A DNA stretch of 64,000 bases. It comes from Corynebacterium glaucum (GTDB lineage Bacteria; Actinomycetota; Actinomycetes; Mycobacteriales; Mycobacteriaceae). The translations under genes were made by a program, and so were the position numbers. The stretch is from NCBI RefSeq assembly GCF_002287505.1, contig NZ_CP019688.1, positions 1,848,674 through 1,912,673 on the forward strand, read 5' to 3'. The first letter of the stretch is position 1. Each line of letters starts with the position of its first letter. Positions 15,607-25,644 of the stretch are shown here, piece by piece. A model generated the notes under the pieces. The model ran no database searches, was not told the DNA's origin, and saw nothing but the letters and a program-made list of their open reading frames with translations.

Positions 15607-16056
15607 ATGAACACCATCAAGCGCACCGCATTCACCGCCGCCGCCGCTGCTGCCCTCACCGCCACTTCCTTCAGCGCCCTGCCCGCCAACGCGCAGCCCA
15701 TGGATGCCAAACTCTTCACCAACTCCGCGAACACCGTGCGCTGCGAGATCATCACCAACGACGGCAAGACCTTCACCCTCTGCACCAGCGACATCGGACG
15801 CGAGAAACAGCCGGAGTGCAACCCGCCAAACGAGCTCGTCCCGTCCGTGTACATCTACCCGAACGCGATCGACGTTGCGTGCTGGAACCAAGGCTTCGGT
15901 GGTGAACCCGTTGCTCTCAAGCCCTTCCAGATCCAGCGCCACGGTAGCGCCACGGTAATCCCGAGCCCCACTGGCGACCTCTACGTCTTCGACTCCTCCA
16001 AGTTCACCCTCATTCGCGCAGGCAAGGCCAACAGCGTCATCTTCAGCCTCCGGTAG
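15607..16056 (+). CDS. Small secreted protein
   Basis: 149 residues with AAGGAG 7 bp before ATG. The signal peptide (MNTIKRTAFTAAAAAALTA) is cleaved near ANAQ. The mature protein of about 119 residues has four Cys (VRCEI, TLCTS, PECNPP, VACWN), consistent with two disulfides. The conserved-looking segment WNQGFGGEPVALKPFQI is repeated in the decayed copy downstream. The function is unknown; proteins of this kind are common in corynebacteria. Confidence 0.8.
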   Translation: MNTIKRTAFTAAAAAALTATSFSALPANAQPMDAKLFTNSANTVRCEIITNDGKTFTLCTSDIGREKQPECNPPNELVPSVYIYPNAIDVACWNQGFGGEPVALKPFQIQRHGSATVIPSPTGDLYVFDSSKFTLIRAGKANSVIFSLR

Positions 16057-16073
16057 ATACGCAGAGCACAAAT

Positions 16074-16508
16074 CGCCGATGAGCCCGCGAGGAACATCTT
16101 CAGCCGAACCTCTGCAGCGGTTGCCGCCATCACCGTGACGCCCGTCGCGTTTGCTACTGCACCTGCGGCGGCGCAACAGCTGAGCAACGCCAGGTTCTAC
16201 TCCAGCGCCGCTAACATTGTGCGCTGGCGCATCGCCACCGAGGGCGGCAAGACCTACACCATGTGAATGTACCCCACCACATGAACTCATCCCGCGCGTT
16301 GGAATCGAACCGAACTGGGTAGGTGCCGCCTGCAGGAACCAGGGCTTCGGCATGGAGCCAATCCCACTCAAGCCGCTCCAGATTCGTCGCCACGGTAGCG
16401 CCACTGTCATCCCCGGCCTTCAGCGGCGATCTTTACGCCTTTGACATCACCAAGCTCGCCATCATCCGCGCAGGCAAAGCCACCAGCGTGATCTTCAGCT
16501 TCGGGTAG
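16074..16508 (+). pseudogene. Decayed tandem copy of the secreted-protein gene
   Basis: Conceptual translation in shifting frames matches the neighbour along its length: signal-peptide remnant, ANIVRWRIATEGGKTYTM then a stop, then CTPPHELIPRVGIEPNWVGA, RNQGFGMEPIPLKPLQIRRH and a final frame ending AGKATSVIFSFG. The start codon is out of frame, there is at least one stop and two frameshifts, and the first Cys is replaced by Trp. It arose by tandem duplication followed by decay. Confidence 0.85.
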
Positions 16509-16606
16509 TTCCTCCAGAACCGTCGGCTTCAATGGGCAGGTGCCATTCAGAGAGACCGGTGATTTACTGTAGGTAGTAACCGAAAGTCAGTACAACCAGA
16601 GGAGCG

Positions 16607-17737
16607 ATGTTGACTAAACGAATAGTAGGTGTCTACGGAAACAAACCTAGCTTGCCTTACAGCTTTCCTCTGGCGTTTCCAGAGAATGCAGGAAACATGA
16701 TCCACGCCCGAGCACCGTTGCAAATGCTCCCGGACAACGCGGTCGAATTCTTCACCGGAGACTGGCGACTGTTAGCCGACGGATCATTCGCGGAGTTTGT
16801 GAATAAACGATGCGACGGATTGATCGTGACGATGGCTAACACCATCAGAACCAATGACGAAGACGGATCCCTCTACTCTCGATTCCAGAGGATGCTCGAG
16901 CAGTACACGGTACCCCTTACTGTGTTTGGCCTGGGTTCGCGCTCCGCAACCGAAGATCTCGACCAAATCTCTCTCACTCCGGAAGCTGTCGAACTTCTGC
17001 AGTATCTGGAAGACCGAGCTGCCCCCATTGGAGTAAGAGGTGAGTTTACAGCCAAACTATTACGGCTTAAGGCCGGAGTAGAAGACGTCGTGATCACCGG
17101 CTGCCCGTCGTTCTACTCGGAACCAGACGCGTTTCAGCGGCTACAAAGGCAATTACGCAATCCCGAACCCGGAGTTACGACCTTCTCAGGCACCCAATTT
17201 AAACGGCATGAGGAACTGACGTGGTTAGTGAACATTGCGAAAAGTGACGGTTACCTCATTGAACCCGTATCGAGATTCCATCACCGGGCCCACCTCACCG
17301 CAATAAAAGGAAAGCCCTTTGCGGTCCCTCCGCATCTGAGAAAGGTGCCAGCTTCCGAAGTCTCCTCGGCCCAACTAGTTGATCTTTTCAAGAATCGTTA
17401 TCGCCTTTTCCACAACCCCGACGATTGGATTGATTTCAACAAAAAAGTTGTAGCCTTCGGGTTTGGAACAAGGTTCCATGTAAACATGGCAACCTTGCTA
17501 GCCGGGAAGCCTGCACTCTGGGTTACGCACGACAGCAGAACCAGGGAACTAGTCGATTTCCTTAACCTACCCAGCGTTAGCCTGGCCGAACTCGAAGGCC
17601 AGACGCTCAAGGACCTTCCCAACTTGGCTGCATACGACTCAATGTTCGAGCGTCTTGAAGACCGATTTGATAACTGGGCGAACTACATGGAGGCACATGA
17701 CCTCCCTTATCGTCGCCCGGATCTAAAGCTCTCGTAA
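16607..17737 (+). CDS. Polysaccharide pyruvyl transferase family protein
   Basis: 376 residues; GAGGAG lies just before ATG. Family features are GVRGEFTAKLL (about 141-151), VVITGCPSFY (about 161-170) and the C-terminal GFGTRFHVNMATLLAGKPALWVTHDSRT region, the nucleotide-binding signature of CsaB/WcaK-type enzymes. These add ketal-linked pyruvate from PEP to sugars such as ManNAc, or act as sialyltransferase-like enzymes. It opens the polysaccharide locus, so modification of the exported glycan is the likely role. Confidence 0.75.
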   Translation: MLTKRIVGVYGNKPSLPYSFPLAFPENAGNMIHARAPLQMLPDNAVEFFTGDWRLLADGSFAEFVNKRCDGLIVTMANTIRTNDEDGSLYSRFQRMLEQYTVPLTVFGLGSRSATEDLDQISLTPEAVELLQYLEDRAAPIGVRGEFTAKLLRLKAGVEDVVITGCPSFYSEPDAFQRLQRQLRNPEPGVTTFSGTQFKRHEELTWLVNIAKSDGYLIEPVSRFHHRAHLTAIKGKPFAVPPHLRKVPASEVSSAQLVDLFKNRYRLFHNPDDWIDFNKKVVAFGFGTRFHVNMATLLAGKPALWVTHDSRTRELVDFLNLPSVSLAELEGQTLKDLPNLAAYDSMFERLEDRFDNWANYMEAHDLPYRRPDLKLS

Positions 17738-17956
17738 ATCCAAGAAGCTTAATGCGTTGTGTTACCTCCAGCCCAAGGTACCCAGATGGTGCATCACAGC
17801 TCTTAGAACCGATTTGCATTGACCCAGTCCCATAAGTCTGTCGGGTTTCAATGTATCCGAGGTGCGACGCGATCAGGGCCGTCTAGGCTGACCTCCGCGA
17901 CCCCACAATGGACATGCGCCGGGAGATGGCACCTTTGACCCAATCGAATCGCTGGA

Positions 17957-18556
17957 TCATGAAACGGATCCTCCTTCTAGGGAGAGACCCGCTGCGCTGC
18001 TCAACATTTGGAATGGTTCAAGCTGGGCTTCGAATGCAGGCAGGATCTTAAGAGTTCTCGCGTCCAACTCTCCAGCTAGAAGAATTGCGGCCGCGATCAA
18101 CGGCCTCACATCGCGCTCGCTCGTTCTAAAGAATCCGGTATTGGACGCGACTACAAGGGAAGATGTGGATCTCAGACTCCCGTTCCACTCAGAAGAATCG
18201 AGGCAGACAAGCGAGTTGGGACCGATGTCCCTGATTGAATCGGAAACATGAGTCAGGCCAGTACCCAACGGTAAAGCTTTCGGATAAAACTCGATCGGCC
18301 CAGGAAACATTGCGATTCCTGAGTGCTGGGCTATGAGACTCGCAGTATTGGGGCCGAATTTCTGGGGGACGGTGAACTCTCCGCCACACCAGGGACCAAA
18401 GATCATGTAGAGGGCAAGCGCTTCGAGTTCGGGGTTGACCCTCCAAGGCAAATCATCGAATACCCAACTCTTAGACGGCGGCTCGGCATCATACTCAGAG
18501 AGTTCGACGCTGTACGCCACCTGGCGCAACTTGGTCTTGTGCTTAGTTATCTTCAA
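17957..18556 (-). CDS. Hypothetical protein of the polysaccharide locus
   Basis: 199 residues, overlapping the upstream glycosyltransferase gene by 14 bp and so translationally coupled. No signal peptide or membrane helix. It contains Trp-rich (SKSWVFDDLPWRVNPELEAL) and Gly/Pro-rich (IFGPWCGGEFTVPQKFGP) segments. I do not recognise it; the position suggests a partner of the glycosyltransferase. Confidence 0.6.
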   Translation of the reverse strand: MKITKHKTKLRQVAYSVELSEYDAEPPSKSWVFDDLPWRVNPELEALALYMIFGPWCGGEFTVPQKFGPNTASLIAQHSGIAMFPGPIEFYPKALPLGTGLTHVSDSIRDIGPNSLVCLDSSEWNGSLRSTSSLVVASNTGFFRTSERDVRPLIAAAILLAGELDARTLKILPAFEAQLEPFQMLSSAAGLSLEGGSVS

Positions 18557-20600
18557 CGTTCTCTTCCCAAAACTCGTTGCCGAAGATCAACCACTCTCGA
18601 TCTTCCGCAAGCAGACTGCCAACTTGATCTCCCTGGCAAATTCTCACTTCCCATGGAAGCGATTCAAGGGAGGAGCTTTCCTTTCGACGCATGAGGACAA
18701 AATGGTTGTCTAGTCCGTGCGACTTCATGACGGAATCAGCACAATCCAGAATCACCCGAATTTGCGCCGCGATTTCGTTCGGCGCTGCCGCCGTCGCTTC
18801 ATCCCCAATAACGGTGTAATTCAGCCCATGCTTGCGGGCCCTGACCATGTCGTCAAAGCTCGCGCGCTTGAGGATCTGTACAGGGACATCCGGGGCCTCG
18901 TCGAGGCCAGTGGAGATTGTGGCGACAACCAAATCGCCCTCCCAACCTGATCGGGGTAAGTCCAGATCGTGGCCGGACGAGAGAAGAAGATTGCGTTGGG
19001 CTAGGTGATCGGGGAGAAACAGTCGCGCTTCCTCCAGCATTGCTTCGCGGGATGGAGTTTGTGGATATTCTCCTGTGTCTTTAGCAGATTTAGTGATCTC
19101 CTCTATCGCATTGGGGTCCAGACGCCATTGGATAAACCTCAGGGCAGAGTTGGCGTTAGATAGCTGACGATCCAAATCCAGAACTGTCACTTGTCGACTG
19201 TGCATGCGCCTAAGGGTTACGACCTCACCAATGTGGCTCAGTTTCGCCCCCGATCTGAGGAGGCGGAGCATGAAGTTATTGTCCACCCCGCTGGTTAAAG
19301 TCTCGTCGTACTTCAGTCGCCGAACAACATCCGTTCGGATGAGCCAGGTGCTATGCCCCGGAGCTGATCCCCTTTCCATCGCAGTTTCGATAGATGGAAC
19401 CTTGGAGACGATCAGTGCAAGCTCGCCGGTTTGGTCGTCGAAATTTACAAAGGACCCAACGTTTCCAACGAAGCCTGGCTGGATGCCTGCAACCTGCCGC
19501 TCGAGACGCCGCGGGGGCATGAGATCATCATCATCGAGCACGGCCGTGTATAGACCTCTACTCAATTCCGCAGCTCGATTTCGAGCTGCAGAAATCCCCG
19601 CTTTCTCTTGCCAGTGGTACTTGATCCTCGGGTCAGCGAAAGACTCCAGCACTTCTCTGGTATTGTCATCGCCCCCGTCGTCGACTACGACGATTTCGAA
19701 ATCCTGCATCGTCTGGGCCAGCACCGATTTGATCGAATCACCTATCAAGGTGGCGCGGTTATGGGTGCAGATCGCCACGGTTACTAGCGGAGGCGCATCC
19801 GCAGGACGGTGAGTCCAGTCGAGATAGTTTCTTACGAACGATCGATCGTTGTACACGATTTCCCGATTCCTTTGAACTACCTCACGGCTTTCTTCATCTT
19901 GATCAACCGCTGCGCGGGTTGAAGGATGCCACATGTGGTACATGCGTACTTTAGGGTCATTCACCCACACAGTTGGGTATCCAGCTCGACGAGCTCGTTG
20001 AGCAAAGTCCAAGTCCTCACCCCCGTAGGTGTGGAAGCGCTCGTCGAAGCCCCGGATTTCAAAGAACCCCCTCCGCGAAATGGCCATCATGCCGCCCATA
20101 CCCCAACGCGGGCGCAGCCTAGCTACTTGCTCTAGCTCGTCCCACGAACCGGGATTCGCTTCGACCCATTCGTCGTCGAATCCTCTCGGAAGATCGCGGC
20201 ATTGCAGAAAGTATGCGGCACCCTTGTCAACTTTTGAAATCTCAACAATCTTTTCGAATGAGCCCGGCGAGAACAACATATCTGCATCAGTGGAGACCAA
20301 AAGCTCACCTTGGCTGATCTCAAATCCCGCGTTCAACGCCCTCGATCTAGACCACACCGCCGAACCGTGTGTGTAAACGTATTGACACCCAAGGTCGTCG
20401 GCAAGGTTCTTATTTTGCTCAGGATCGATTGAACCGTAATCGGAGATTATGACCTCCCCCGTGCAATTCCCGAGCGCCTCTTGAATCGACGTAACAGCCA
20501 ACCGGATACGCCGCAGACCCCAATCGCGGAAACCGATTACTACAGAAACGTCTGGCCTAAGCGAAAGACTCTCTACCCCCGAGCTGGTGCCAAGCGCCAT
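18543..20600 (-). CDS. Bifunctional family 2 glycosyltransferase, two GT-A domains
   Basis: 685 residues. Domain 1 (about 15-235) has SVVIGFRDWG, the metal-binding DADMLF motif and the acceptor motif GGEDLDFAQRARRAGY. Domain 2 (about 270-480) has VTVAICTHNRATLIGDSI, VVVDDGG and AVLDDDDLMPP. About 200 further residues have no assigned fold. Two active sites in one chain are typical of polymerases that alternate two sugars (chondroitin-synthase style), so this is a candidate polymerase of the ManNAc/ManNAcA glycan. The cytoplasmic substrate would be nucleotide sugars. It overlaps the upstream gene by one base (TAATG). Confidence 0.82.
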   Translation of the reverse strand: MALGTSSGVESLSLRPDVSVVIGFRDWGLRRIRLAVTSIQEALGNCTGEVIISDYGSIDPEQNKNLADDLGCQYVYTHGSAVWSRSRALNAGFEISQGELLVSTDADMLFSPGSFEKIVEISKVDKGAAYFLQCRDLPRGFDDEWVEANPGSWDELEQVARLRPRWGMGGMMAISRRGFFEIRGFDERFHTYGGEDLDFAQRARRAGYPTVWVNDPKVRMYHMWHPSTRAAVDQDEESREVVQRNREIVYNDRSFVRNYLDWTHRPADAPPLVTVAICTHNRATLIGDSIKSVLAQTMQDFEIVVVDDGGDDNTREVLESFADPRIKYHWQEKAGISAARNRAAELSRGLYTAVLDDDDLMPPRRLERQVAGIQPGFVGNVGSFVNFDDQTGELALIVSKVPSIETAMERGSAPGHSTWLIRTDVVRRLKYDETLTSGVDNNFMLRLLRSGAKLSHIGEVVTLRRMHSRQVTVLDLDRQLSNANSALRFIQWRLDPNAIEEITKSAKDTGEYPQTPSREAMLEEARLFLPDHLAQRNLLLSSGHDLDLPRSGWEGDLVVATISTGLDEAPDVPVQILKRASFDDMVRARKHGLNYTVIGDEATAAAPNEIAAQIRVILDCADSVMKSHGLDNHFVLMRRKESSSLESLPWEVRICQGDQVGSLLAEDREWLIFGNEFWEENVEDN

Positions 20601-20977
20601 TATTGTGCCACCCCTTCAAGAGCCAGTTTTCCAAAGTGCTTCCAAGGAGCGTCGATCTGAAGACCCAAGGATTCGAGTTGCGCTCCGTCACTTTCGACAT
20701 GCCACGGAACAGCGTGAACTGTTAGGGATCCCTCGCTTACCGGAAGTCGGAAAAACGAAGTGCGAGCTACTGCACCTTGTTGTTGAGGGCTATAGAGGAA
20801 GAGTGAATCCAAATTTTTCGAATACGAGACTCTAAGCAAATCAGCGGTCTCGGGAGTTGCTTCCACCCCTGCGAACTGGAATTTGAGCACGTAATCCCTG
20901 AAATTCAACGGACCCCGGGACCGGACAATGAGTCTCGCAGGGACATCTGAAACGGGCAGGTTGAATCGCCAAATCAC
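20600..20977 (-). CDS. Hypothetical protein, first gene of a three-gene operon
   Basis: 125 residues, start ATG, stop overlapping the next start (TAATG). It is rich in beta-strand-like alternation (FNLPVSDVPARLIVRSRG ... VLKFQFAGVEA), resembling a small beta-sandwich. Unrecognised. It may be an accessory or carbohydrate-binding module for the coupled glycosyltransferase. Confidence 0.6.
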   Translation of the reverse strand: MIWRFNLPVSDVPARLIVRSRGPLNFRDYVLKFQFAGVEATPETADLLRVSYSKNLDSLFLYSPQQQGAVARTSFFRLPVSEGSLTVHAVPWHVESDGAQLESLGLQIDAPWKHFGKLALEGVAQ

Positions 20978-21151
20978 AGATCAGAATCTACCAATTCGCA
21001 GGACGTTTGTAGAGATCTCTCATGGCGTTTCATTCTCGTTAATCAACGCAATATGCGCACCAGGACTCTATGACGTGCCGCAGGGTTGATTGTTCAGGCA
21101 GTGGCGTTAGAATTTACCGCATCCATTCAATCGTTCTGAAAGACCATATTT

Positions 21152-22405
21152 ATGAGTGCACACGTCGCGTTTATAGGCCTCGGCTACATCGGTTTACCCA
21201 CGGCAGTAGTAATGGCCAATAGTGGTCTCGAAGTGACAGGTGTGGATGTCGATCCCACCAAGGTCGATTCGATTAACCGCGGTGAAGTCACCATCGTCGA
21301 ACCCGGTTTGGAAGAGGAGCTCAAGTCCGCCCTCGACAGTGGCCGGTTCCGAGCCTCCATCGACATGCCTAAGGCGGACGCCTACATCATCGCCGTACCT
21401 ACCCCGTTCACCGAGGTTTACGACGTTGACATGCGCTTCATCTACTCGGCAGCGGAGGCTATCGCACCCCAGCTCGAAGGCGATGAATTGATCATCCTCG
21501 AGTCCACCTCTCCTCCACGCACGACAGAACGCATGGTGCAGCGAATCCTGGAACTCCGTCCGGAGTTCCACGCCGACGGTTCCGAGGGCACCGGGCCTAC
21601 GCTCTATTTCGCACACTGCCCCGAGCGCATCTTGCCAGGAAAAGCGATGGAAGAGCTGCGTACCAACGACCGCATCATCGGCGGCATGTCGCCTGAGGCC
21701 ACCCGCCGCGCTGCCGCCATCTACGCCAGCTTCTGCCGCGGAGAACTCTTGGCGACGAACGATCGCACCGCCGAGATGGCGAAGCTCACTGAGAACTCTT
21801 TCCGCGATGTCAACATCGCCTTCGCCAACGAGCTGTCCCTCATTTGCGATGACCTCGACATCAGCGTCTGGGAACTCATCGAGCTGGCGAATCACCACCC
21901 CCGCGTGAACATTCTCCAGCCAGGCCCAGGCGTCGGTGGCCACTGCATCGCAGTCGACCCCTGGTTCATCGTTTCGACCGCACCTGAAACTGCGCGCCTC
22001 ATCCGCACAGCCCGTGAGGTTAATGATTCGAAACCGGAATGGGTGCTGGACAAGATCGACCAAGCGATGAGCGAGCACGGCGACGAAGCCACCATCGCGC
22101 TCCTCGGTCTTGCCTTCAAGCCGAACATCGACGACCTGCGCGAGTCACCGGCATTGGAGATCGCCGAGCGAGTGGCCCAGAGCTACCCCTCCGCCCAAAT
22201 CCTCGCCATTGAACCCAACATCACCGAACTTCCGGCCAATCTCACCAGCTACCCAAACGTAAGGCTTGGCGTCTATCCTGATTCCCTCGAAGCGTCGAAC
22301 CTCATTGTGCTGCTAGTCGATCACGATGAGTTTCAAAGCTACGATCCCGCGTTGGCCGCGAACACCGTGGTCATCGATACTAAAGGCCAATGGCTCAATA
22401 TCTAG
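21152..22405 (+). CDS. wecC: UDP-N-acetyl-D-mannosamine dehydrogenase
   Basis: 417 residues. The N-terminal NAD-binding signature is FIGLGYIGLPTAVVMA (about 7-22). The catalytic Cys265 lies in GPGVGGHCIAVDPWF, and the C-terminal UDP-binding domain has LGLAFKPNIDDLRESPALEI. It oxidises UDP-ManNAc to UDP-ManNAcA with two NAD+. The matching 2-epimerase is at 42760-43938, 20 kb away at the other end of the locus. Within the UDP-glucose/GDP-mannose dehydrogenase superfamily the GHCIAVDPWF form points to the ManNAc branch. Confidence 0.9.
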   Translation: MSAHVAFIGLGYIGLPTAVVMANSGLEVTGVDVDPTKVDSINRGEVTIVEPGLEEELKSALDSGRFRASIDMPKADAYIIAVPTPFTEVYDVDMRFIYSAAEAIAPQLEGDELIILESTSPPRTTERMVQRILELRPEFHADGSEGTGPTLYFAHCPERILPGKAMEELRTNDRIIGGMSPEATRRAAAIYASFCRGELLATNDRTAEMAKLTENSFRDVNIAFANELSLICDDLDISVWELIELANHHPRVNILQPGPGVGGHCIAVDPWFIVSTAPETARLIRTAREVNDSKPEWVLDKIDQAMSEHGDEATIALLGLAFKPNIDDLRESPALEIAERVAQSYPSAQILAIEPNITELPANLTSYPNVRLGVYPDSLEASNLIVLLVDHDEFQSYDPALAANTVVIDTKGQWLNI

Positions 22406-22476
22406 AGGGTTAAGCTGAGCTTAATGGCCTCGATGATTCGCAGTAGGCAGCACATCAAGGTTCGGCGATCCACCAA

Positions 22477-22892
22477 CTAGCCACGGGTAAGCGCACTCAG
22501 CCTTTCGCCCTGATACGTATTGAAGTCCTCACCGTAGTGAAATGGGCTTTGTCCCCATTTGTGATGCTTCGCCGCAACGAGCTGAGTCGGATACTCGATG
22601 AAAATCGGCTTCCGGTCGTATCGCGAGATAATGTCATACAGTCTCGAGAGCTTGTTGTTCTGTCTCGAGATTAACTCCTGGTTGGGGAGCGGTTCCCCGC
22701 CCTCCGCCTCAGTAGCCCAGAAAACCTTGTTCAGAATCACCGACTTATGCCTCATAGCTGTCATGAAGTAGCGCCAACCATCCTCGAACAAGTCGAAGTA
22801 AGCGGAAGAAAACACGTCCAGCGACTCGCCTGTAATTGCAAGATCCGTTGCACGAAACTCAGGGCTACAGGTGAAACGCTTCTGCCCTGTCA
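22477..22892 (-). pseudogene. DUF6270-type protein, 3' part, cut by IS insertion
   Basis: This is the C-terminal piece of a gene whose N-terminal piece is at 25020-25644. It reads TGQKRFTCSPEFRATDLA ... SSAYFDLFEDGW ... RKPIFIEYPTQL ... SPFHYGEDFN and ends at a TAG at 22477. Joining the two halves through one TCA copy gives an uninterrupted frame. Codon use matches the flanking locus. Confidence 0.85.
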
Positions 22893-22957
22893 GCGCTCTT
22901 TGAAAAGTAGCCCAAAACGCTCCTCGAAAAGTAGCCCATCCGAAAAAGATTGGATGG

Positions 22958-24168
22958 GTGATTTCATTGGATCAATGGGCTCAGATCCGGTTTCTGCGTG
23001 GGCAGGGACTGTCGATTAGGAAGATCGCTGCCGAGGTCGGCTGCGCGAAAAGGACTGTTGAACGGGCGCTGGCGTCTGATTGCCCACCTGAGTACTCGCG
23101 GCGGCCAGCGAAACCGACCACCTTCGATCCTTATGAGCCGGCAGTGCGCGCCCTACTGGCCGAGTCGCCCCGGTTGAATGCGAAGGTCATCGCCCAGCGG
23201 GTCGGGTGGGAAGGATCAGAATCGTGGCCAGAATCCGCCCGGAGTACCTGCCACCAGACCCGGTTGACACCCTGGACCACCTGCCGGGACATGAGATCCA
23301 GTGCGACTTGACGTTTGCCCCGGGCGGGCTGCCCGATGACACCGGGCTATTTCGAACGCTGCCGGTGTTGGTGATGGTTGCTTCCCATTCCCGCTTCGCC
23401 GGGGCGCGGATCTTGCCGTCGCGCACCACCGACGACCTGCTGGCCGGGATGTGGGACCTGCTCGAACACACATTCTCAGCAGTTCCCACCAGGCTGGTGT
23501 GGGACCGCGAACCCGGCATCGGCAAAGCCAGACTGCGCGACCCAGTCACCGCGTTCGCCGGTGCATTGGGATGCAAGATCGTACAAACCCCGCCCAGGGA
23601 CCCGGAGTCGAAAGGCATCGTGGAACGCACCAACGGGTACCTGAAAACCTCATTCTTCCCGGCACGGCGCTTCACTAGCCCGAAGGATGTGCAAACCCAG
23701 CTCGATGACTGGTTTACCACCGTGGCCAACGTGAGAACACACGCAGTGCTGAAAACCTCACCAGCTGAAGCATTCACCACAGATCGGGCCGGGATGCGGC
23801 CGCTGCCGCCGTTCACGCCCACATTCGGCACCCGCCCCGCAGTGCGGCTGCCACGCAACTACTACATCACCGTGGATACGAACCATTACAGCGTCGACCC
23901 TGCTTACGTCGACCGGCTCGTCACGGTGCACACCACCTTGCACCAGGTCATCGTGAACGGCCCGGGCGGGGAAGCGATCGCCACCCACCAAAGAATCTGG
24001 GCGAAAGGCCGCACAATCACCGATCCTGCCCACCAGGCCGCAGCCAAGGCGATGCGACAGCAACGCGTAACCACCCCTGCGCCCCGAACCAGCTTCGACA
24101 TCGACATCGCCGATTTAAACGTCTACGACCGCCTCACCTCAACACCGACGACAAGGACCACCGCATGA
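22958..24168 (+). pseudogene. istA: IS21-type transposase istA, frameshifted
   Basis: The first frame (GTG 22958 to about 23215) gives the helix-turn-helix (SIRKIAAEVGCAKRTVERAL) and ends at the GWEGS motif. The second frame (from about 23210) gives the DDE catalytic core (GHEIQCDLTFAP, LVWDREPGIG, PPRDPESKGIVERTNGYLKT). The junction lacks about five residues usually found between W and R here. The break lies at a CGTGG, so deletion between short repeats is likely. As read, the full transposase cannot be made without a frameshift. Confidence 0.85.
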
Positions 24169-24959
24169 CCCGCGCCACAGCACAAGACACCACCGCAACA
24201 ATCCACCGCTACGCCAAACAGCTCAAAGCGCCGCGCATCGCAACCATCCACGCCACCATCGCCGAACAAGCCCGTACCGAATCCTGGACACACGAGGAAT
24301 ACCTCGCAGCGGTGCTGTCTGTGGAAGCCACCGCCAGAGCAGAATCCGGTGCCGCCCAGCGCGTCAAACGTGCCGGCTTCCCCTCAGTGAAAACCATTAC
24401 CGACTTCGACTTCACCGCCCAACCCGGCATCGACCGCGCAGACATCGCCCGTCTTGAAACCGGTGCCTGGGTCGCCACCGCTGAAAACGTTGTCCTGCTC
24501 GGCCCGCCCGGCACAGGCAAAACACACCTCGCCACAGCACTCGGCATCACAGCAGCCCAGCAAGGCTACAGGGTCTTGTTCGACACCGCCGCCGGGTGGA
24601 TCAACACGCTGACCGAAGCACACGCCATAGGCAAACTAGAACCAACCCTGAAACGCTTAAGCGGCTACCACCTACTCATCATCGACGAACTCGGATACAT
24701 CCCGGTGGAAGCAGACGCCGCGAACCTTTTCTTCCAACTCGTGTCCCGCCGCTACGAGCACGGCTCGATCATCGTCACGTCCAACCTGGCATTTTCCCAA
24801 TGGGCACAATGCTTCGGCGATGTCACAGTCGCCACCGCCATGGTTGATCGCATCGTCCACCACGCCAAAATCTTCCAACACCGCGGCACCAGCCACCGCA
24901 TCAAAGGCAGGGAAATCCCCGCAACAACCCCCACGCCGCAATCACATCAGGCACAATAA
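24165..24959 (+). CDS. istB: IstB-type ATPase of IS21 copy 1
   Basis: 264 residues. AAA+ fold with Walker A GPPGTGKTH (about 112-120), Walker B HLLIIDELGYIP and sensor IIVTSNLAF. The start overlaps the istA stop (ATGA), as is usual in IS21. IstB is the transposition helper that selects the target with IstA. It appears intact although its istA is broken. Confidence 0.92.
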   Translation: MTRATAQDTTATIHRYAKQLKAPRIATIHATIAEQARTESWTHEEYLAAVLSVEATARAESGAAQRVKRAGFPSVKTITDFDFTAQPGIDRADIARLETGAWVATAENVVLLGPPGTGKTHLATALGITAAQQGYRVLFDTAAGWINTLTEAHAIGKLEPTLKRLSGYHLLIIDELGYIPVEADAANLFFQLVSRRYEHGSIIVTSNLAFSQWAQCFGDVTVATAMVDRIVHHAKIFQHRGTSHRIKGREIPATTPTPQSHQAQ

Positions 24960-25019
24960 CCAACGACCACACTGGGCTACTTTTCAAAGAGCACCAGTGG
25001 GCTACATTTCGAAGAGCAC

Positions 25020-25644
25020 TCACATGCCCATCTATTTGCAGAGGCAGTCTCTCATCAATGAGATCGACGAGAACATAATTGCCTGGTGCCTTCGAAGCCA
25101 ACTCAACATTGGTTTTAGCGAGATCACCTTCGACCATCCGCCTCTGAAACTCGCTTGGGTTCTTCTCCAGTGCACGTCGATCAAACTGCACCGGCGACGA
25201 GTGCAAACTGGAGAAACTGAATCGAGCACGGTAGCCAGCGAGTGGGCGACCAGAAAACTCGAAGCTGTCCCTAGAGACACAGCTACCCATTACGAAGATG
25301 AAGTTATCCCACTTGATGGAGTCGACATTGAAGAACATGACTGAATCCGAATACCATCTGCGCAAGAACATTCGAATATGTCTTGCGTTGCTGGCGCGGA
25401 ACGTTTTCTCGAATCTACGAACCTCGCCCGCACCTACCAGATAGATGAAAAAGAACCCCGCCGATGATTCAATGAAACCTTCGGGCGGATCCTGCAATTG
25501 ATCTTTTCCGATCCCAAGAACAATTTTCTCCCCCGGGGCGGCCATATACGATCCTGAGATAGAGAACGTCCCCTGCTCATCCGGGGTAACCACAAAGTTG
25601 ACAGCCGAATCGAGTGCGTAGAGACCTGGTGGATTTAGTGTCAC
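25020..25644 (-). pseudogene. DUF6270-type protein, 5' part, cut by IS insertion
   Basis: The frame begins at about 25644 and runs to the IS border. About 115 residues of beta-rich sequence (SISGSYMAAPGEKIVLGIG) precede the DUF6270 signature VMGSCVSRDSFEF...YRARFSFSSL, then ELASKAPGNYVLVDLIDERL and DGHV at the junction. DUF6270 proteins are SGNH-hydrolase-like and occur in glycan loci; acyl or acetyl modification is a guess. The last residue before the element joins in frame to the piece ending at 22477. Confidence 0.85.

Larger units (their letters stand above)
22893..25019 (+). mobile_element. IS21 family element, copy 1
   Basis: 2127 bp carrying istA (frameshifted) and istB. The ends are inverted repeats: left GCGCTCTTTGAAAAGTAGCC, right complement GTGCTCTTCGAAATGTAGCC. 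A second internal copy of the GTAGCCCA-type repeat lies at each end, the multiple-terminal-repeat pattern of IS21. The flanks share TCA at 22890-22892 and 25020-25022, a short target duplication. It lies inside a DUF6270-type gene. Confidence 0.9.

Noticed and set aside
18543-20600. Frameshift joining two separate glycosyltransferases
   Set aside because: The frame is continuous with a long linker and consistent codon use; a genuine two-domain protein is the simpler reading.
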